A DNA stretch of 64,000 nucleotides from the NCBI RefSeq assembly GCF_002754245.1, contig NZ_PEEX01000001.1, positions 5,126,001-5,190,000 on the forward strand. The letters are read 5' to 3'. The notes below the pieces were generated by a model. It was not told the DNA's origin. It worked only from the letters and a program-made list of their open reading frames with translations, and ran no database searches. Shown one piece after another: positions 46,164-55,588 of this stretch. The number at the start of each line of letters is the position of its first letter. Position 1 is the first letter of the stretch. The DNA is from Chryseobacterium sp. 52. Lineage in GTDB: Bacteria > Bacteroidota > Bacteroidia > Flavobacteriales > Weeksellaceae. Made by a program: the position numbers and the translations under genes.

Positions 46164-46640
46164 ATGAAGCATTTGAAATATATAAAAATTTTCATCACTT
46201 TTTCTATTCTTTTAATAATCATGAGCTGTGACCAAAAAAAGAATGAGTTTATCCCTTTAGATCACATGACCTTTACAAACAGTTATTATAAAGATGCAGT
46301 GAAGGTTTCTTACTATATATTAATAGACAATCCTGATTCGGAAAATATTTTAAAAAAAGAAATCATAAAATACGCCAAGCAAAAGCTACTGAATGACAAA
46401 TTATTGGCACAAAAAAATACAGCCTCCCTCAACTTCGTTTTTTATAAAAAGACAAGTAATACCTCATACTTTATAACCCATAAAGAGAATTCAGACGGAT
46501 TGTTAAGCGAAGAAATTTCACATTATCAGACAGATTTTATAGCCAATTATTATATCAGTAAATGTAATGACGGAACTATGGAAAAAATATATCTGTATGA
46601 TCTGCCTGAGGAAATAGTCTTGAATACCTGCAAAAAATAA
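46164..46640 (+). CDS. Small lipoprotein, candidate immunity protein
   Basis: A 158-residue protein with a lipoprotein signal (helix about 7-20, lipobox LIIMSC, Cys about 22). The mature part is beta/alpha mixed and Lys-rich, with no recognised family. It lies 53 bases after the DUF3289-like gene and six before the 263-residue gene. A small periplasmic-facing lipoprotein directly after a candidate effector fits the usual place of an immunity protein, but this is context only. Confidence 0.6.
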   Translation: MKHLKYIKIFITFSILLIIMSCDQKKNEFIPLDHMTFTNSYYKDAVKVSYYILIDNPDSENILKKEIIKYAKQKLLNDKLLAQKNTASLNFVFYKKTSNTSYFITHKENSDGLLSEEISHYQTDFIANYYISKCNDGTMEKIYLYDLPEEIVLNTCKK

Positions 46641-46645
46641 AAAGT

Positions 46646-47437
46646 ATGGAAGAAAACCGAGTAAAGCCTTTTCAGAAATATTCAGGAACACACATCTATC
46701 ATGTGGAGAGTTCACTTGAAATACAGTTTGGAGAAAAAAAAGGCTTCCATTCTTCCTGTAAGCTCAATATACAGGAAACAGAAAACGAAGATAAAACCAA
46801 GAACTGGCTGATAGAAAAAATAGAAGACGCTCCACTGCCGTCCGAAAACAATTTTATGGAAATTCTCCATATACTGGAACAAAGCTCTTATCCTGTAGAA
46901 GTAAAAGTAGATGAAAAAGGAGTTTTTCTCAATGCTTCAGACCATCAAAAAAATATAGAAAGCTGGAAGCAGAAAACATCAGGTATCCAGGAGAAATATC
47001 AGAATTCAGATCTATTCAGGAATCAGTATCTGAACGCTTTGGAAGATGAAAATCTTTTTTACAGAAACAAACTGAAAGAACCGTTTTGGAACCTCCTCTT
47101 TTTTGCCCCTTCTTTTGTAGATAACGGCGGGCAAAACCAGGAGTCTATGACATGGAATATGAAGGGAATTGGAGATATAGAATGTCCGGGAACCATCACA
47201 GCCCAACAGAGAGATTATGGATTCGATGCTTTCTTTACCTCAGAAACCATTGTTCCTGCTCATATAAAAGAAGAGATTGATAAAAAATATCTCGAAAGAG
47301 GAGAACAGTATAAGGTAAAACTTAATATTCAGATGGAATATAACTCTCCCAAAAGACAATATTCAAAAAAGAAAGCAGACTTTATCCTTTCGGACGGAGA
47401 CAAAATACTATACCGGGAAATAAGCAGTATTATATAA
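46646..47437 (+). CDS. Unknown protein of the T6SS payload operon
   Basis: A 263-residue, soluble protein with no signal peptide and no recognised family. It has a beta-rich first part (YHVESSLEIQFGEKKGFHSSCKLNIQE), a helical middle (about 105-145) and a C-terminal strand-rich segment ending ADFILSDGDKILYREISSII. It starts six bases after the lipoprotein gene and ends 17 bases before the PAAR-like effector. That place is typical for an adaptor or chaperone that loads a PAAR effector, but sequence offers no direct proof. Confidence 0.65.
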   Translation: MEENRVKPFQKYSGTHIYHVESSLEIQFGEKKGFHSSCKLNIQETENEDKTKNWLIEKIEDAPLPSENNFMEILHILEQSSYPVEVKVDEKGVFLNASDHQKNIESWKQKTSGIQEKYQNSDLFRNQYLNALEDENLFYRNKLKEPFWNLLFFAPSFVDNGGQNQESMTWNMKGIGDIECPGTITAQQRDYGFDAFFTSETIVPAHIKEEIDKKYLERGEQYKVKLNIQMEYNSPKRQYSKKKADFILSDGDKILYREISSII

Positions 47438-47454
47438 CTTTATGAACACATAAC

Positions 47455-50400
47455 ATGGCGAATAAAGGATTGATCATTGTAGAAGGAGCTACCGCGTTCT
47501 GCAGCAGTTCCGTGGCCAATAACTCCAAAGGGACTGCCGTTCCGATGGAAGTAAAAAGCCAGAAAAAAAAGCTTGGCAAAAACAAATATTTTGCCCAAAG
47601 TAAACCTGTAGCAACTTATCTGGATGATAAAGCAGAAAGCTTTGGCGGCGGCAATGGTTTCGGTAACTGTAAAGGTTCAGACGGCAAACCTTATCCCTGC
47701 AAAGGAAAGTGTAGCCTCAAGTATAAAGACTATTACGAAAATGTAGAATTTAACAAAAGTATGAAAGTCCTGCTGGATGTTTCTACAGCCACCTGCCCGG
47801 GTTATGGCGTTCCGGGAACTGTTGCATTTGCCACTACGGGACAGGCTAACAATGTTTCACAGATCGATGTAAAAGAAGCGGACGAATTCTCGGTAGCCAA
47901 CACCTCGCCACAATGGGAGACATCAGGAACATCTTCTGCTGCAACCTCAGTGAATTCTATTTCAATGACCCTCCCCGTTCCTGTGACCAAGCCAACCGGA
48001 ACCTATTACTACGTTCAGCTACCAAAGAATCCCTTAACTTCTTTTTTAAATCCTTTCTCCGCAGATAATCTTACACTGAATGCCCAGTTTAAAGGGGATG
48101 CCACAAAAATCATATGGGCTCTTTTCAAAGGAGAAGATCACAAAGACAAAGTAAAAACATTTATCGGTCTGGGAAGTATTTTTAATCAGTCTTTAAGTAA
48201 AACTTTTGACAGTCTTCCGGAAGGAAAATACAGGATAGAAGCCTATGGAAAAAAACCAGGTGATAAAAACTGTGCAATCATCATAGAAGTCGTAAAAGAT
48301 TTTGTTAAAAAAATTGTCATTCCGGGAACTTCCACCCTAGTCAATATTCCTATCCCGGTATCTGTAGAATATAAACTGAACACCAGTGCCGACCAGATGA
48401 AAATTCTGAACGGAAGCACTTTCATGCCTTTGGCTCAAATAGCAAACTGGCGGATAAAACAGGGGACAACCGTACTGTACAACAGCCATTCCGGAACGGC
48501 ATCACCTCATCTTGTAGGAGTCGGAAGGATGGGAGGAACTGCAATGCTTAGCTTTAAAAATGCAGGTAAATATACGATCGAAGCATTTACTGATCCCAAT
48601 GACCCCAAACCTGAATCCGTAGAGATAAAAATTGAAAATACACTGGGAGTGATGGGGGTCAGCGGAGAACCGGGATTGCTCCGGTCCGGAGATATGCTTA
48701 AAGTACAGGCTTCAAAGTTCAATGTAGCTTATCTTCCGGCTGCAGGAAAAACAGTGCACTGGTATTTAAAGAAAGAAGGATCAGGAAGAATTGCCGCATT
48801 TGAAAATTCATCTTCCTTTAAAACGGCAGTAATCAATAAAAAAGCGGATGCTTTCCTTAGTCAGGATGCACAACTCTCCAGTGGAGATTATTTAGGAAAA
48901 TATGTACTGGAAGCATATGCCAGTCCTCTTGGTACCGGAAAACAGCCGGCCTTTACAGGATCAGATACTTTTCATTTTGAGATCATCAAAAATGTACTCG
49001 ATAAATTCACACTTCCTGCAGGAAACATTCCCAAAGGAACAAAAGTAAAATATACAGCTACCGCAAGAATTGCAACACTGGCAGGAAATGAAGCTGTAAA
49101 AATAGAAGTTCCCCAGAACGTTACTGACAACGGGGACGGAACACTCACCTTCAACGAACTGGGTGAATTTACCATTTCAGCTTATTTAACGGGTGACAAC
49201 ACAGATAAGAAAAAAATTGAAACAAAAATAAAAGTTTCTCAGCCCGCTATAAAAAGAGCGCTCTGGGCATACGGGACAGGTTTAAAACGGACAGAAACAG
49301 GTTTTGGAGAAGACACTTACGGCTTTGTTGAAATTGATGGACTTCAAAACCAAACTTTAAAAGTAAAGGTTTGGGTAAAAGGGGAAGGCGATGATTTTTA
49401 TAAACAGAAAGAGAAATTTATGCTGGAAGAAAAAAGTGTAACCCTTAACAGTGAGGGCAAAGCTTCTTTCGTTATCAATACCAATCCCGATTATAAGAAA
49501 AAACTGGATGAGGCCATCCCAAAAACACCCGAAAACCCTACACCCAAATATCGCCTGGTATTTACTATAGAGCTTCAGGCAAGCACCTCAACCGAGGTTG
49601 TGCTTCCACCCAGTATTTCAATAGAAGGAACACGCCCCGTGGTTATAGATACCACTACAACCTATCTTGAAGTTTTGGATTCTAATGAAGAACTTGTCAT
49701 TACCTCAGAACAGAAAATTGTTTCTATTATGTTTTCCACCGAAAACGGAAAAGATATCCAGCGCCAACAGACTTTCTACGGAAAAACCCATAAGATCTGG
49801 GTACACACCGTTAATATGACGGAGGAAATTCTTAAAATTGACGTTTTCAAAGAAGTTCCCAAAGAAGGGCTGAATGAAAAAGACCATATCGTCTACACCC
49901 ACGAAAGCAAAGAAACTTACAAAGAAGAAAAAACAGGCAAAGACGGTTTGGTAGAAGTTTCCTTCACAGCAAAAGAGGAATGGAAAAATCCACCTAAAAA
50001 CTTCGATTATTATATCGCTCAGGTTTCCCGGCAACTAAAAGACCCTGCTGATCCCAATAAAAAAATCTGGAAAGCTGAAAAGACCCAGATAACCATCAAT
50101 GACAGTCTTCCAGCTAATCTTGTACGTACGGAAGATATGGAGAAACTGGGTATCAGAGCTAAAAAGCAGGATGGAACCCTTTTTACTCAGGAAGAAATGC
50201 TGGAACTACGAAAACAGTTCATATTTTATGAAGCAGGTTGTTTGAAAGTTTCGCAGAAGGAAACTCCTGAAACTATAGACAATGACGTAATGCCTGTGGT
50301 AGTAGAAATAGCAGAGGTTCGAAGACAGAAAACCTGTTATTGTAACAGAGGATTTACCGAGCAGGAAATGGAAGATCTTATCAAAACGATGACAGGAGGT

Positions 50401-51648
50401 GCAAAAATATGGCAGGGAATAAAAGAAAAATGTGATATAACCGATAAAACTATAAAAAGCTTAACTGCTGAAGTCAATGCTATGTTTGCAGGCAACGGAA
50501 TCAACCGATGTATGCAAAAGATCTCCTTTTTAGCCAATGTTTCAGAAGAAACAGGTTTTTTTGTACAAAGTAAGGAAGAACTAAGCACCTATTTATCCAG
50601 CCAAAGCACCTATAAAGGAAGAGGTATCCTTCAGATTACAGGAACAGAGGACGCAACAGGATTTTATAATAATCCCGGACCTTATAAAAATTATGGAAAA
50701 GAAAGACATGCTGATGAGAATAAATTCCTTAAAGATGATGCCGATCTTATTTCCACCAACCTTCACTATGCCGTTGATGTAGGAGGATGGGTTTTCAATC
50801 ATAAAGAAGTTCCTTTATGGGAGCTTAATCCTAACAAAACTTATTCTAAAGAGCTTACGGAAACATTGGCGTGGAAACGTACATACTTCAGCAAAGGTCT
50901 TGGGAAAAATCTTAATCAGCTGGGGTTATTGATGGAGCAAGAAGAAGAAAAATATTTTTTCCTACAAGGAAAAATATTAAATGGATATTCTCCTGGTGAC
51001 AGATTGGAAAGACCACCTAACGGATGGACAGGACGTAAAAAAGCGCTCGCAAAACTAAAAATATGGTTTAAGTATGATAAAAGGGTCTGTGACGGAGAGG
51101 AAGTTGCTCTACCCAATCTTGAAGGAAGAGCGCCCTGGATGGAACTGGTATGGAAAGAAGAAGCAAGAAATCTGGTAGAAACAGGAAGCAATAAAGAAAT
51201 CCAGAAATTTTTTGATGGAACACCTTATGAAAGCGAAATGAAAGATGGCACAAAAAATGAAACCGATATAGCATGGTGCGCCGCATTTGTCAATTGGATT
51301 ATGAAACACTACGGATATGAAGGCGTGACAACCGACAAAGGATATGACGCTGTAAGAGCCTTGAAATGGGCAACATGGGCAGAAGGAAAAGACTTAGGAA
51401 AACCGGTATATGGGGCAATTGCAGTAAAAACAAGATCCGGTGGAGGCCATGTCGGCTTTGTTGCTGGTAAAAAAGGGGACAAAGTAGTTATACTGGGAGG
51501 AAACCAATCACAAAAATTATATTGTGTATCTTATGATATTTCTGATTATTTTGCCTACGTGGTTCCTAAAAATTACGAAATTACAGAGTCAGATTATAAT
51601 CTGCCAGAATATAAAGGGAATCCTGGAGCAAAAGGATCTGAACTTTAA
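47455..51648 (+). CDS. PAAR-like (DUF4280) T6SS effector with lysozyme-like and CHAP-like domains
   Basis: A 1397-residue protein without a signal peptide. Residues about 1-125 form a DUF4280 PAAR-like tip domain, with cysteines in NCKGSDGKPYPCKGKC. A long row of Ig-like domains follows (about 180-900). Residues about 965-1200 look like a GH19 chitinase/lysozyme fold: FLANVSEETGFF (candidate acid Glu1032) and YKGRGILQITG. The C-terminus (about 1225-1395) is CHAP/NlpC-like (TIGR02594 type), with Cys1275 in AWCAAFVNW and His1332 in GGGHVGF. The two domains predict cutting of both glycan strands and stem peptides. VgrG delivery is inferred from the island; the next gene is a lipoprotein. Confidence 0.85.
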   Translation: MANKGLIIVEGATAFCSSSVANNSKGTAVPMEVKSQKKKLGKNKYFAQSKPVATYLDDKAESFGGGNGFGNCKGSDGKPYPCKGKCSLKYKDYYENVEFNKSMKVLLDVSTATCPGYGVPGTVAFATTGQANNVSQIDVKEADEFSVANTSPQWETSGTSSAATSVNSISMTLPVPVTKPTGTYYYVQLPKNPLTSFLNPFSADNLTLNAQFKGDATKIIWALFKGEDHKDKVKTFIGLGSIFNQSLSKTFDSLPEGKYRIEAYGKKPGDKNCAIIIEVVKDFVKKIVIPGTSTLVNIPIPVSVEYKLNTSADQMKILNGSTFMPLAQIANWRIKQGTTVLYNSHSGTASPHLVGVGRMGGTAMLSFKNAGKYTIEAFTDPNDPKPESVEIKIENTLGVMGVSGEPGLLRSGDMLKVQASKFNVAYLPAAGKTVHWYLKKEGSGRIAAFENSSSFKTAVINKKADAFLSQDAQLSSGDYLGKYVLEAYASPLGTGKQPAFTGSDTFHFEIIKNVLDKFTLPAGNIPKGTKVKYTATARIATLAGNEAVKIEVPQNVTDNGDGTLTFNELGEFTISAYLTGDNTDKKKIETKIKVSQPAIKRALWAYGTGLKRTETGFGEDTYGFVEIDGLQNQTLKVKVWVKGEGDDFYKQKEKFMLEEKSVTLNSEGKASFVINTNPDYKKKLDEAIPKTPENPTPKYRLVFTIELQASTSTEVVLPPSISIEGTRPVVIDTTTTYLEVLDSNEELVITSEQKIVSIMFSTENGKDIQRQQTFYGKTHKIWVHTVNMTEEILKIDVFKEVPKEGLNEKDHIVYTHESKETYKEEKTGKDGLVEVSFTAKEEWKNPPKNFDYYIAQVSRQLKDPADPNKKIWKAEKTQITINDSLPANLVRTEDMEKLGIRAKKQDGTLFTQEEMLELRKQFIFYEAGCLKVSQKETPETIDNDVMPVVVEIAEVRRQKTCYCNRGFTEQEMEDLIKTMTGGAKIWQGIKEKCDITDKTIKSLTAEVNAMFAGNGINRCMQKISFLANVSEETGFFVQSKEELSTYLSSQSTYKGRGILQITGTEDATGFYNNPGPYKNYGKERHADENKFLKDDADLISTNLHYAVDVGGWVFNHKEVPLWELNPNKTYSKELTETLAWKRTYFSKGLGKNLNQLGLLMEQEEEKYFFLQGKILNGYSPGDRLERPPNGWTGRKKALAKLKIWFKYDKRVCDGEEVALPNLEGRAPWMELVWKEEARNLVETGSNKEIQKFFDGTPYESEMKDGTKNETDIAWCAAFVNWIMKHYGYEGVTTDKGYDAVRALKWATWAEGKDLGKPVYGAIAVKTRSGGGHVGFVAGKKGDKVVILGGNQSQKLYCVSYDISDYFAYVVPKNYEITESDYNLPEYKGNPGAKGSEL

Positions 51649-51659
51649 AATGATCGAAA

Positions 51660-52949
51660 ATGAAAAATAGAATTTTAATTGGTTTACTTTTTATTTATTC
51701 AGTCCTGTTCTCATGTCAGGAAAAAAAAGCAAGCAATAGCGACAGCAATAATATTGTTAAAGAAAGTTCAACCAGTATACAATTTAATCAAGATGTTAAT
51801 ATCATGCTAAAAAAACAGTTGGAGTACGGAAAACCTACATTTGACAATCCATATCAATATACAGTAAAAGATCTAGAGGTAGCCACCCTTCTACTGAACC
51901 AGCTTCTTATAGATAATGGTTACAAATCTATCAGTAATGAAGAATTTAACACCAAAATAAAAGAGATATTTAATAGGCTCATAGATAAAAACTCTGGAAC
52001 CGATTTTTTGTACGTAAACTTCATTGACAAATGTGACAAATCATTAAATTACATTCCAAATAATGCTGAAAACGATGGGATATTTATAGTCAAAAATTTA
52101 AACTTTATCACTGAATTATATCCCCTTCCTGGTATTATTGATTACCAAAAATCATATACTGAAACGGCGCAGGAAGAAAACAATACTTCGAAAACGTTTA
52201 AAGATGGTAGTGGCAACGAAGTAAAAAAATATTTATGGAAAGACATTTCAAATCTTAAAGAGCAGCGTAAGAAAAATATCCAGACGTTAACGGCCCGTAA
52301 TATGTATCTTTTCAATGACAGTAAAGCACAATACAAATGGCTGATACTGAATGACCCGCATTTCATGGAAAATCTTGTGAAAACTTTCGGATATACTCAG
52401 GACGCAGACCTGCTAAAATGGGTCATAGAAAAAACAAAATTTGATAAAAATGATCCATCAGACTACGGCAAATTATTCTGGACAAAAGACTGCGACGGAA
52501 GTCTAAGACTACATACTAATACATTTAAACTCCTTCAAAAACTTTACATTCCAAATGATTCATCTGAAAACAGGTTTATTTTAGATCATATCAAGAACTA
52601 TTTAGAATATTTGGGAAATAATGAAAATCTTGAATCTAAAGCTTTAACAAAAGCTGAGAAAGTAAAAATAATGGCGAATCTAGCGTATTTTGCAGAACAG
52701 TATAAATATAACCCTTCTTATGACAGCAATTCTAAAATAATGGGAAGACTCCGTTTTTTTCTGGATCAGCAGGATCTTGAATTTTTACAAAAGAATAATT
52801 ATTTCAGCCTCCTTAAATTTAAAGAATGGTGGGACAATGCAGATTACGATGAATATTTCGTTGAAGAATGTGAATATAATGGAACATGTGGGCGAGACAA
52901 TCAACCTTTGAATATAACAGAATGGCGAAAACAGCATCCAAAGAAATAA
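51660..52949 (+). CDS. Large lipoprotein, candidate immunity protein of the muralytic effector
   Basis: A 429-residue protein with a lipoprotein signal ending VLFSC (Cys about 19), a Ser/Asn-rich linker, then a mostly helical body with no recognised family and a C-terminal Cys pair (CEYNGTC). It starts 11 bases after the muralytic effector. A periplasm-facing lipoprotein directly downstream of a wall-targeting effector fits an immunity protein; its size is large for one, so a second secreted component is the alternative. Confidence 0.65.
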   Translation: MKNRILIGLLFIYSVLFSCQEKKASNSDSNNIVKESSTSIQFNQDVNIMLKKQLEYGKPTFDNPYQYTVKDLEVATLLLNQLLIDNGYKSISNEEFNTKIKEIFNRLIDKNSGTDFLYVNFIDKCDKSLNYIPNNAENDGIFIVKNLNFITELYPLPGIIDYQKSYTETAQEENNTSKTFKDGSGNEVKKYLWKDISNLKEQRKKNIQTLTARNMYLFNDSKAQYKWLILNDPHFMENLVKTFGYTQDADLLKWVIEKTKFDKNDPSDYGKLFWTKDCDGSLRLHTNTFKLLQKLYIPNDSSENRFILDHIKNYLEYLGNNENLESKALTKAEKVKIMANLAYFAEQYKYNPSYDSNSKIMGRLRFFLDQQDLEFLQKNNYFSLLKFKEWWDNADYDEYFVEECEYNGTCGRDNQPLNITEWRKQHPKK

Positions 52950-53123
52950 CGCAAAAGCATAGCCCGAAACAGGTGTGTTTTTTGAAATAATCACAGAACA
53001 GAAAATACCGTAGTAGAAAGATATAAAACCTGCGTTGCCTGATTGGTGAAAGAAAAAATTCCTAAAACAGCGTAATCAACCCTTAAAATACACTTTAATT
53101 CCTGTCCCGTACTGTATTACGTT

Positions 53124-53159
53124 TTTGTTCATGCATCTCATTAATAATGCTTAAATTTG
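53124..53159 (+). promoter_or_regulatory. rocD promoter
   Basis: TAAATTTG (53152-53159), 16 bases before the rocD start, with TTTG at 53124-53127 (spacer 24, long). Confidence 0.5.
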
Positions 53160-53175
53160 TCGAAAACCAAAACAT

Positions 53176-54423
53176 ATGTCAACAGCAGCAACAGCAAAAA
53201 ACTCACAATATTTCATTGACCTTGAAGACCAATATGGAGCGCATAACTATCACCCTCTTCCAGTGGTTCTTGACCGCGGAGAAGGCGTTTTTGTATGGGA
53301 TGTAGAAGGTAAAAAATATTATGATTTTCTTTCAGCATATTCTGCTGTGAACCAAGGACATTCCCACCCTAAAATTGTAGCAGCTTTAGTAGATCAGGCT
53401 CAAAAACTGGCCCTGACATCGAGAGCGTTCTACAATTCAAAATTAGGCGAGTACGAGCAGAAAATTACTACCCTTTTCGGATTTGATAAGGTTCTTCCTA
53501 TGAATTCCGGGGCTGAAGCCGTAGAAACTGCCGTAAAATTAGCCCGAAAATGGAGCTATGAAGTAAAAGGTATTTCAGAAAATGCAGCTAAAATTATCGT
53601 TTGTGAAAATAATTTCCATGGAAGAACAACTACCATTGTTTCTTTCTCGAACGACCCTGATGCCAATCAGAATTACGGTCCTTTCACACCGGGATTCATA
53701 AAGATTCCCTACAATGATACTGCAGCATTAGAAGAAGTTTTAAACAGAGAAGCAGGAAATATTGCCGCATTTTTAGTGGAGCCTATCCAGGGTGAAGCAG
53801 GGGTATATGTTCCGGACGAAGGTTTCCTGAAAAACGCATCCGAACTTTGTAAAAAACATAATGTGTTGTTCATCGCTGATGAAGTTCAGACCGGAATTGC
53901 AAGAACAGGCCAGCTCATCGCTTGCCACCACGAAAATGTACAACCTGATATTCTGATCTTAGGAAAAGCCCTTTCAGGAGGAATGTATCCGGTATCAGCA
54001 GTATTAGCCAATGACAATATCATGAGTGTAATCAAACCGGGACAACATGGTTCTACATTCGGAGGAAATCCTATTGCCTGTGCAGTAGCAGTAGCCGCCT
54101 TAGATGTGGTTGCTGATGAAAAACTTTCAGAAAGAGCAGAACAGCTGGGACAGCTTTTCAGAGCAGAAATCGAAAAGGTTATTGAAAGAAACAGTCTTAT
54201 TACCAAAGTAAGAGGAAAAGGTCTTCTGAATGCTATTTTGATCAATGACACTCCGGACAGCTCTACTGCATGGAACCTATGTCTTCAGTTAAAAGAAAAC
54301 GGTCTTCTTGCAAAGCCTACCCACGGAAATATTATCAGATTGGCACCACCTTTGGTGATTACAGAAGAGCAGCTTTTAGACTGCGTCAAAATCATAGAAA
54401 AAACTATCACAGAATTTCATTAA
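53176..54423 (+). CDS. rocD: Ornithine aminotransferase
   Basis: A 415-residue class III PLP aminotransferase converting ornithine to glutamate semialdehyde. The PLP lysine is Lys264 in [15 protein letters not shown]; the cofactor-binding [15 protein letters not shown] and the Asp in [14 protein letters not shown] are present. The N-terminal [24 protein letters not shown] is typical of RocD. Its stop codon shares one base with the ATG of the downstream glycosyltransferase (TAATG), so translation is probably coupled although the roles are unrelated. Confidence 0.95.
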   Translation: MSTAATAKNSQYFIDLEDQYGAHNYHPLPVVLDRGEGVFVWDVEGKKYYDFLSAYSAVNQGHSHPKIVAALVDQAQKLALTSRAFYNSKLGEYEQKITTLFGFDKVLPMNSGAEAVETAVKLARKWSYEVKGISENAAKIIVCENNFHGRTTTIVSFSNDPDANQNYGPFTPGFIKIPYNDTAALEEVLNREAGNIAAFLVEPIQGEAGVYVPDEGFLKNASELCKKHNVLFIADEVQTGIARTGQLIACHHENVQPDILILGKALSGGMYPVSAVLANDNIMSVIKPGQHGSTFGGNPIACAVAVAALDVVADEKLSERAEQLGQLFRAEIEKVIERNSLITKVRGKGLLNAILINDTPDSSTAWNLCLQLKENGLLAKPTHGNIIRLAPPLVITEEQLLDCVKIIEKTITEFH

Positions 54424-55178
54424 TGAAGTTATCAGTCTGTTATATTGTTTTAAATGGGGAAAGAATCATTGAGCAAAGTATCAATAGTATTCATGAAATA
54501 GCTGACGAGATTATTGTCGTTGATTCTTTTTCCACAGACAAAACTGAAGAAATCTGTACCGGATTTCCGAAGGTAAAATTTATCAGAAAAAAATTTCACG
54601 GCTTCGGCTGTCAGAAAAACTATACCCTGTCTGAAGCTTCGGGTGAATGGATTCTGTTCCTGGATTCCGACGAAGTTCCGGACGAAGTTGCTATAAATTC
54701 TATTAAAGAAGTTTTAAAAAGCTCTAATCCCTCCTATAACGTATATGAAATTCATTTCAATAATATCCTGTTGAAGAAAACCATTAAGCATGGGGGTTGG
54801 GGAAATGTATGGAGAGAAAGGTTTTTCAAAAAAGGTCACGGAAAATACACCGACGACCTGGTACATGAATGCTTTATCACAGAAGATAAAAAAGGAAAAC
54901 TGCCTGGGAATATTGACCACTACACCTATAAAAGTATCGCCCATCACATTGAGAAAATCAATAATTACACACAGCTGATGGCTGAGAAAAAAGTCTTAAA
55001 CGGAAAATCGGTATCTCTTTTTAAGATCATCTTTTCTCCTTTTTATGATTTTACGAAGACCTATTTTTTCAAGCTGGGTTTTCTGGATGGTGTTGCCGGT
55101 TTTTACATCTCTATCACCGGAGCGTTTTACACTTTTCTGAAATATATAAAGATCAACGAGATTTACAAATTCAAATAA
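54423..55178 (+). CDS. Glycosyltransferase family 2 (WaaE/KdtX-like)
   Basis: A 251-residue GT-A enzyme starting [19 protein letters not shown]; a longer frame beginning inside rocD is rejected. It has ADEIIVVDSFSTD (about 32-44), GWILFLDSDEVPD (about 77-89) and a C-terminal hydrophobic segment (about 205-235). The pattern is that of WaaE/KdtX enzymes that add the first glucose to the lipopolysaccharide core. It overlaps rocD by one base and ends in a strong terminator. Confidence 0.87.
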   Translation: MKLSVCYIVLNGERIIEQSINSIHEIADEIIVVDSFSTDKTEEICTGFPKVKFIRKKFHGFGCQKNYTLSEASGEWILFLDSDEVPDEVAINSIKEVLKSSNPSYNVYEIHFNNILLKKTIKHGGWGNVWRERFFKKGHGKYTDDLVHECFITEDKKGKLPGNIDHYTYKSIAHHIEKINNYTQLMAEKKVLNGKSVSLFKIIFSPFYDFTKTYFFKLGFLDGVAGFYISITGAFYTFLKYIKINEIYKFK

Positions 55179-55198
55179 TTTCTTTTGAATTAAAAATA

Positions 55199-55241
55199 AA
55201 AACAGCCGGCTGCCTCCTATTGTGCAGCCGGCTGTTTTCTT
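55199..55241 (+). terminator. Terminator of rocD-glycosyltransferase
   Basis: A perfect 15-bp stem (AAAACAGCCGGCTGC and complement) with a ten-base loop. Confidence 0.9.
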
Positions 55242-55242
55242 A

Positions 55243-55588
55243 TGAGTGTTATCATATATTATCCTCCATCTAAAAAATACAATTGGTTATAGATAGTCAG
55301 AAACACTCTGTTTATCCCTTTTAAGCTTTCTCTCTACCCTACTTTCTTTAGCTTTGTGATCAGCTCCTCAGCAGCTTAAATTCTATTTTAATGTATTTTT
55401 AAGCTCGTGCATCTAATAATTAATTAAATTTGAAAATTGTAACATATCTCTGTTTATGTAGACAAATGTATTATCCAAGAAAGAAAGAAATCAGTCAATA
55501 AATAAAAACAATAGGATTATATGGATCGTAAGTGATTTTTATCGGTATAAATTCCATAAAACATGCGATTTTCAAAATTCAGATAACC
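55243..55588. other. Intergenic region before the deacetylase gene
   Basis: This 346-base AT-rich stretch contains a candidate -7 element TAAATTTG at 55425-55432, giving a leader of about 150 bases for the gene at 55589. On the minus strand, 55287-55366 holds a 26-codon open tail (ending ERKLKRDKQSVSDYL) without a start; it may be a gene remnant or chance. Confidence 0.45.

Noticed and set aside
48243..49175. Several minus-strand frames of 60-71 codons inside the large effector gene
   Set aside because: They are antisense shadows of a 1397-codon gene with clear domains and have no start or promoter signals.
54270..54422. Longer start for the glycosyltransferase inside rocD
   Set aside because: The first 51 residues are out-of-frame rocD sequence; the family start [11 protein letters not shown] is at 54423.
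55287..55366. 26-codon minus-strand tail before the deacetylase gene
   Set aside because: It is too short, has no start codon, and a neighbouring frame looks just as coding-like; kept only as a remark in the intergenic entry.
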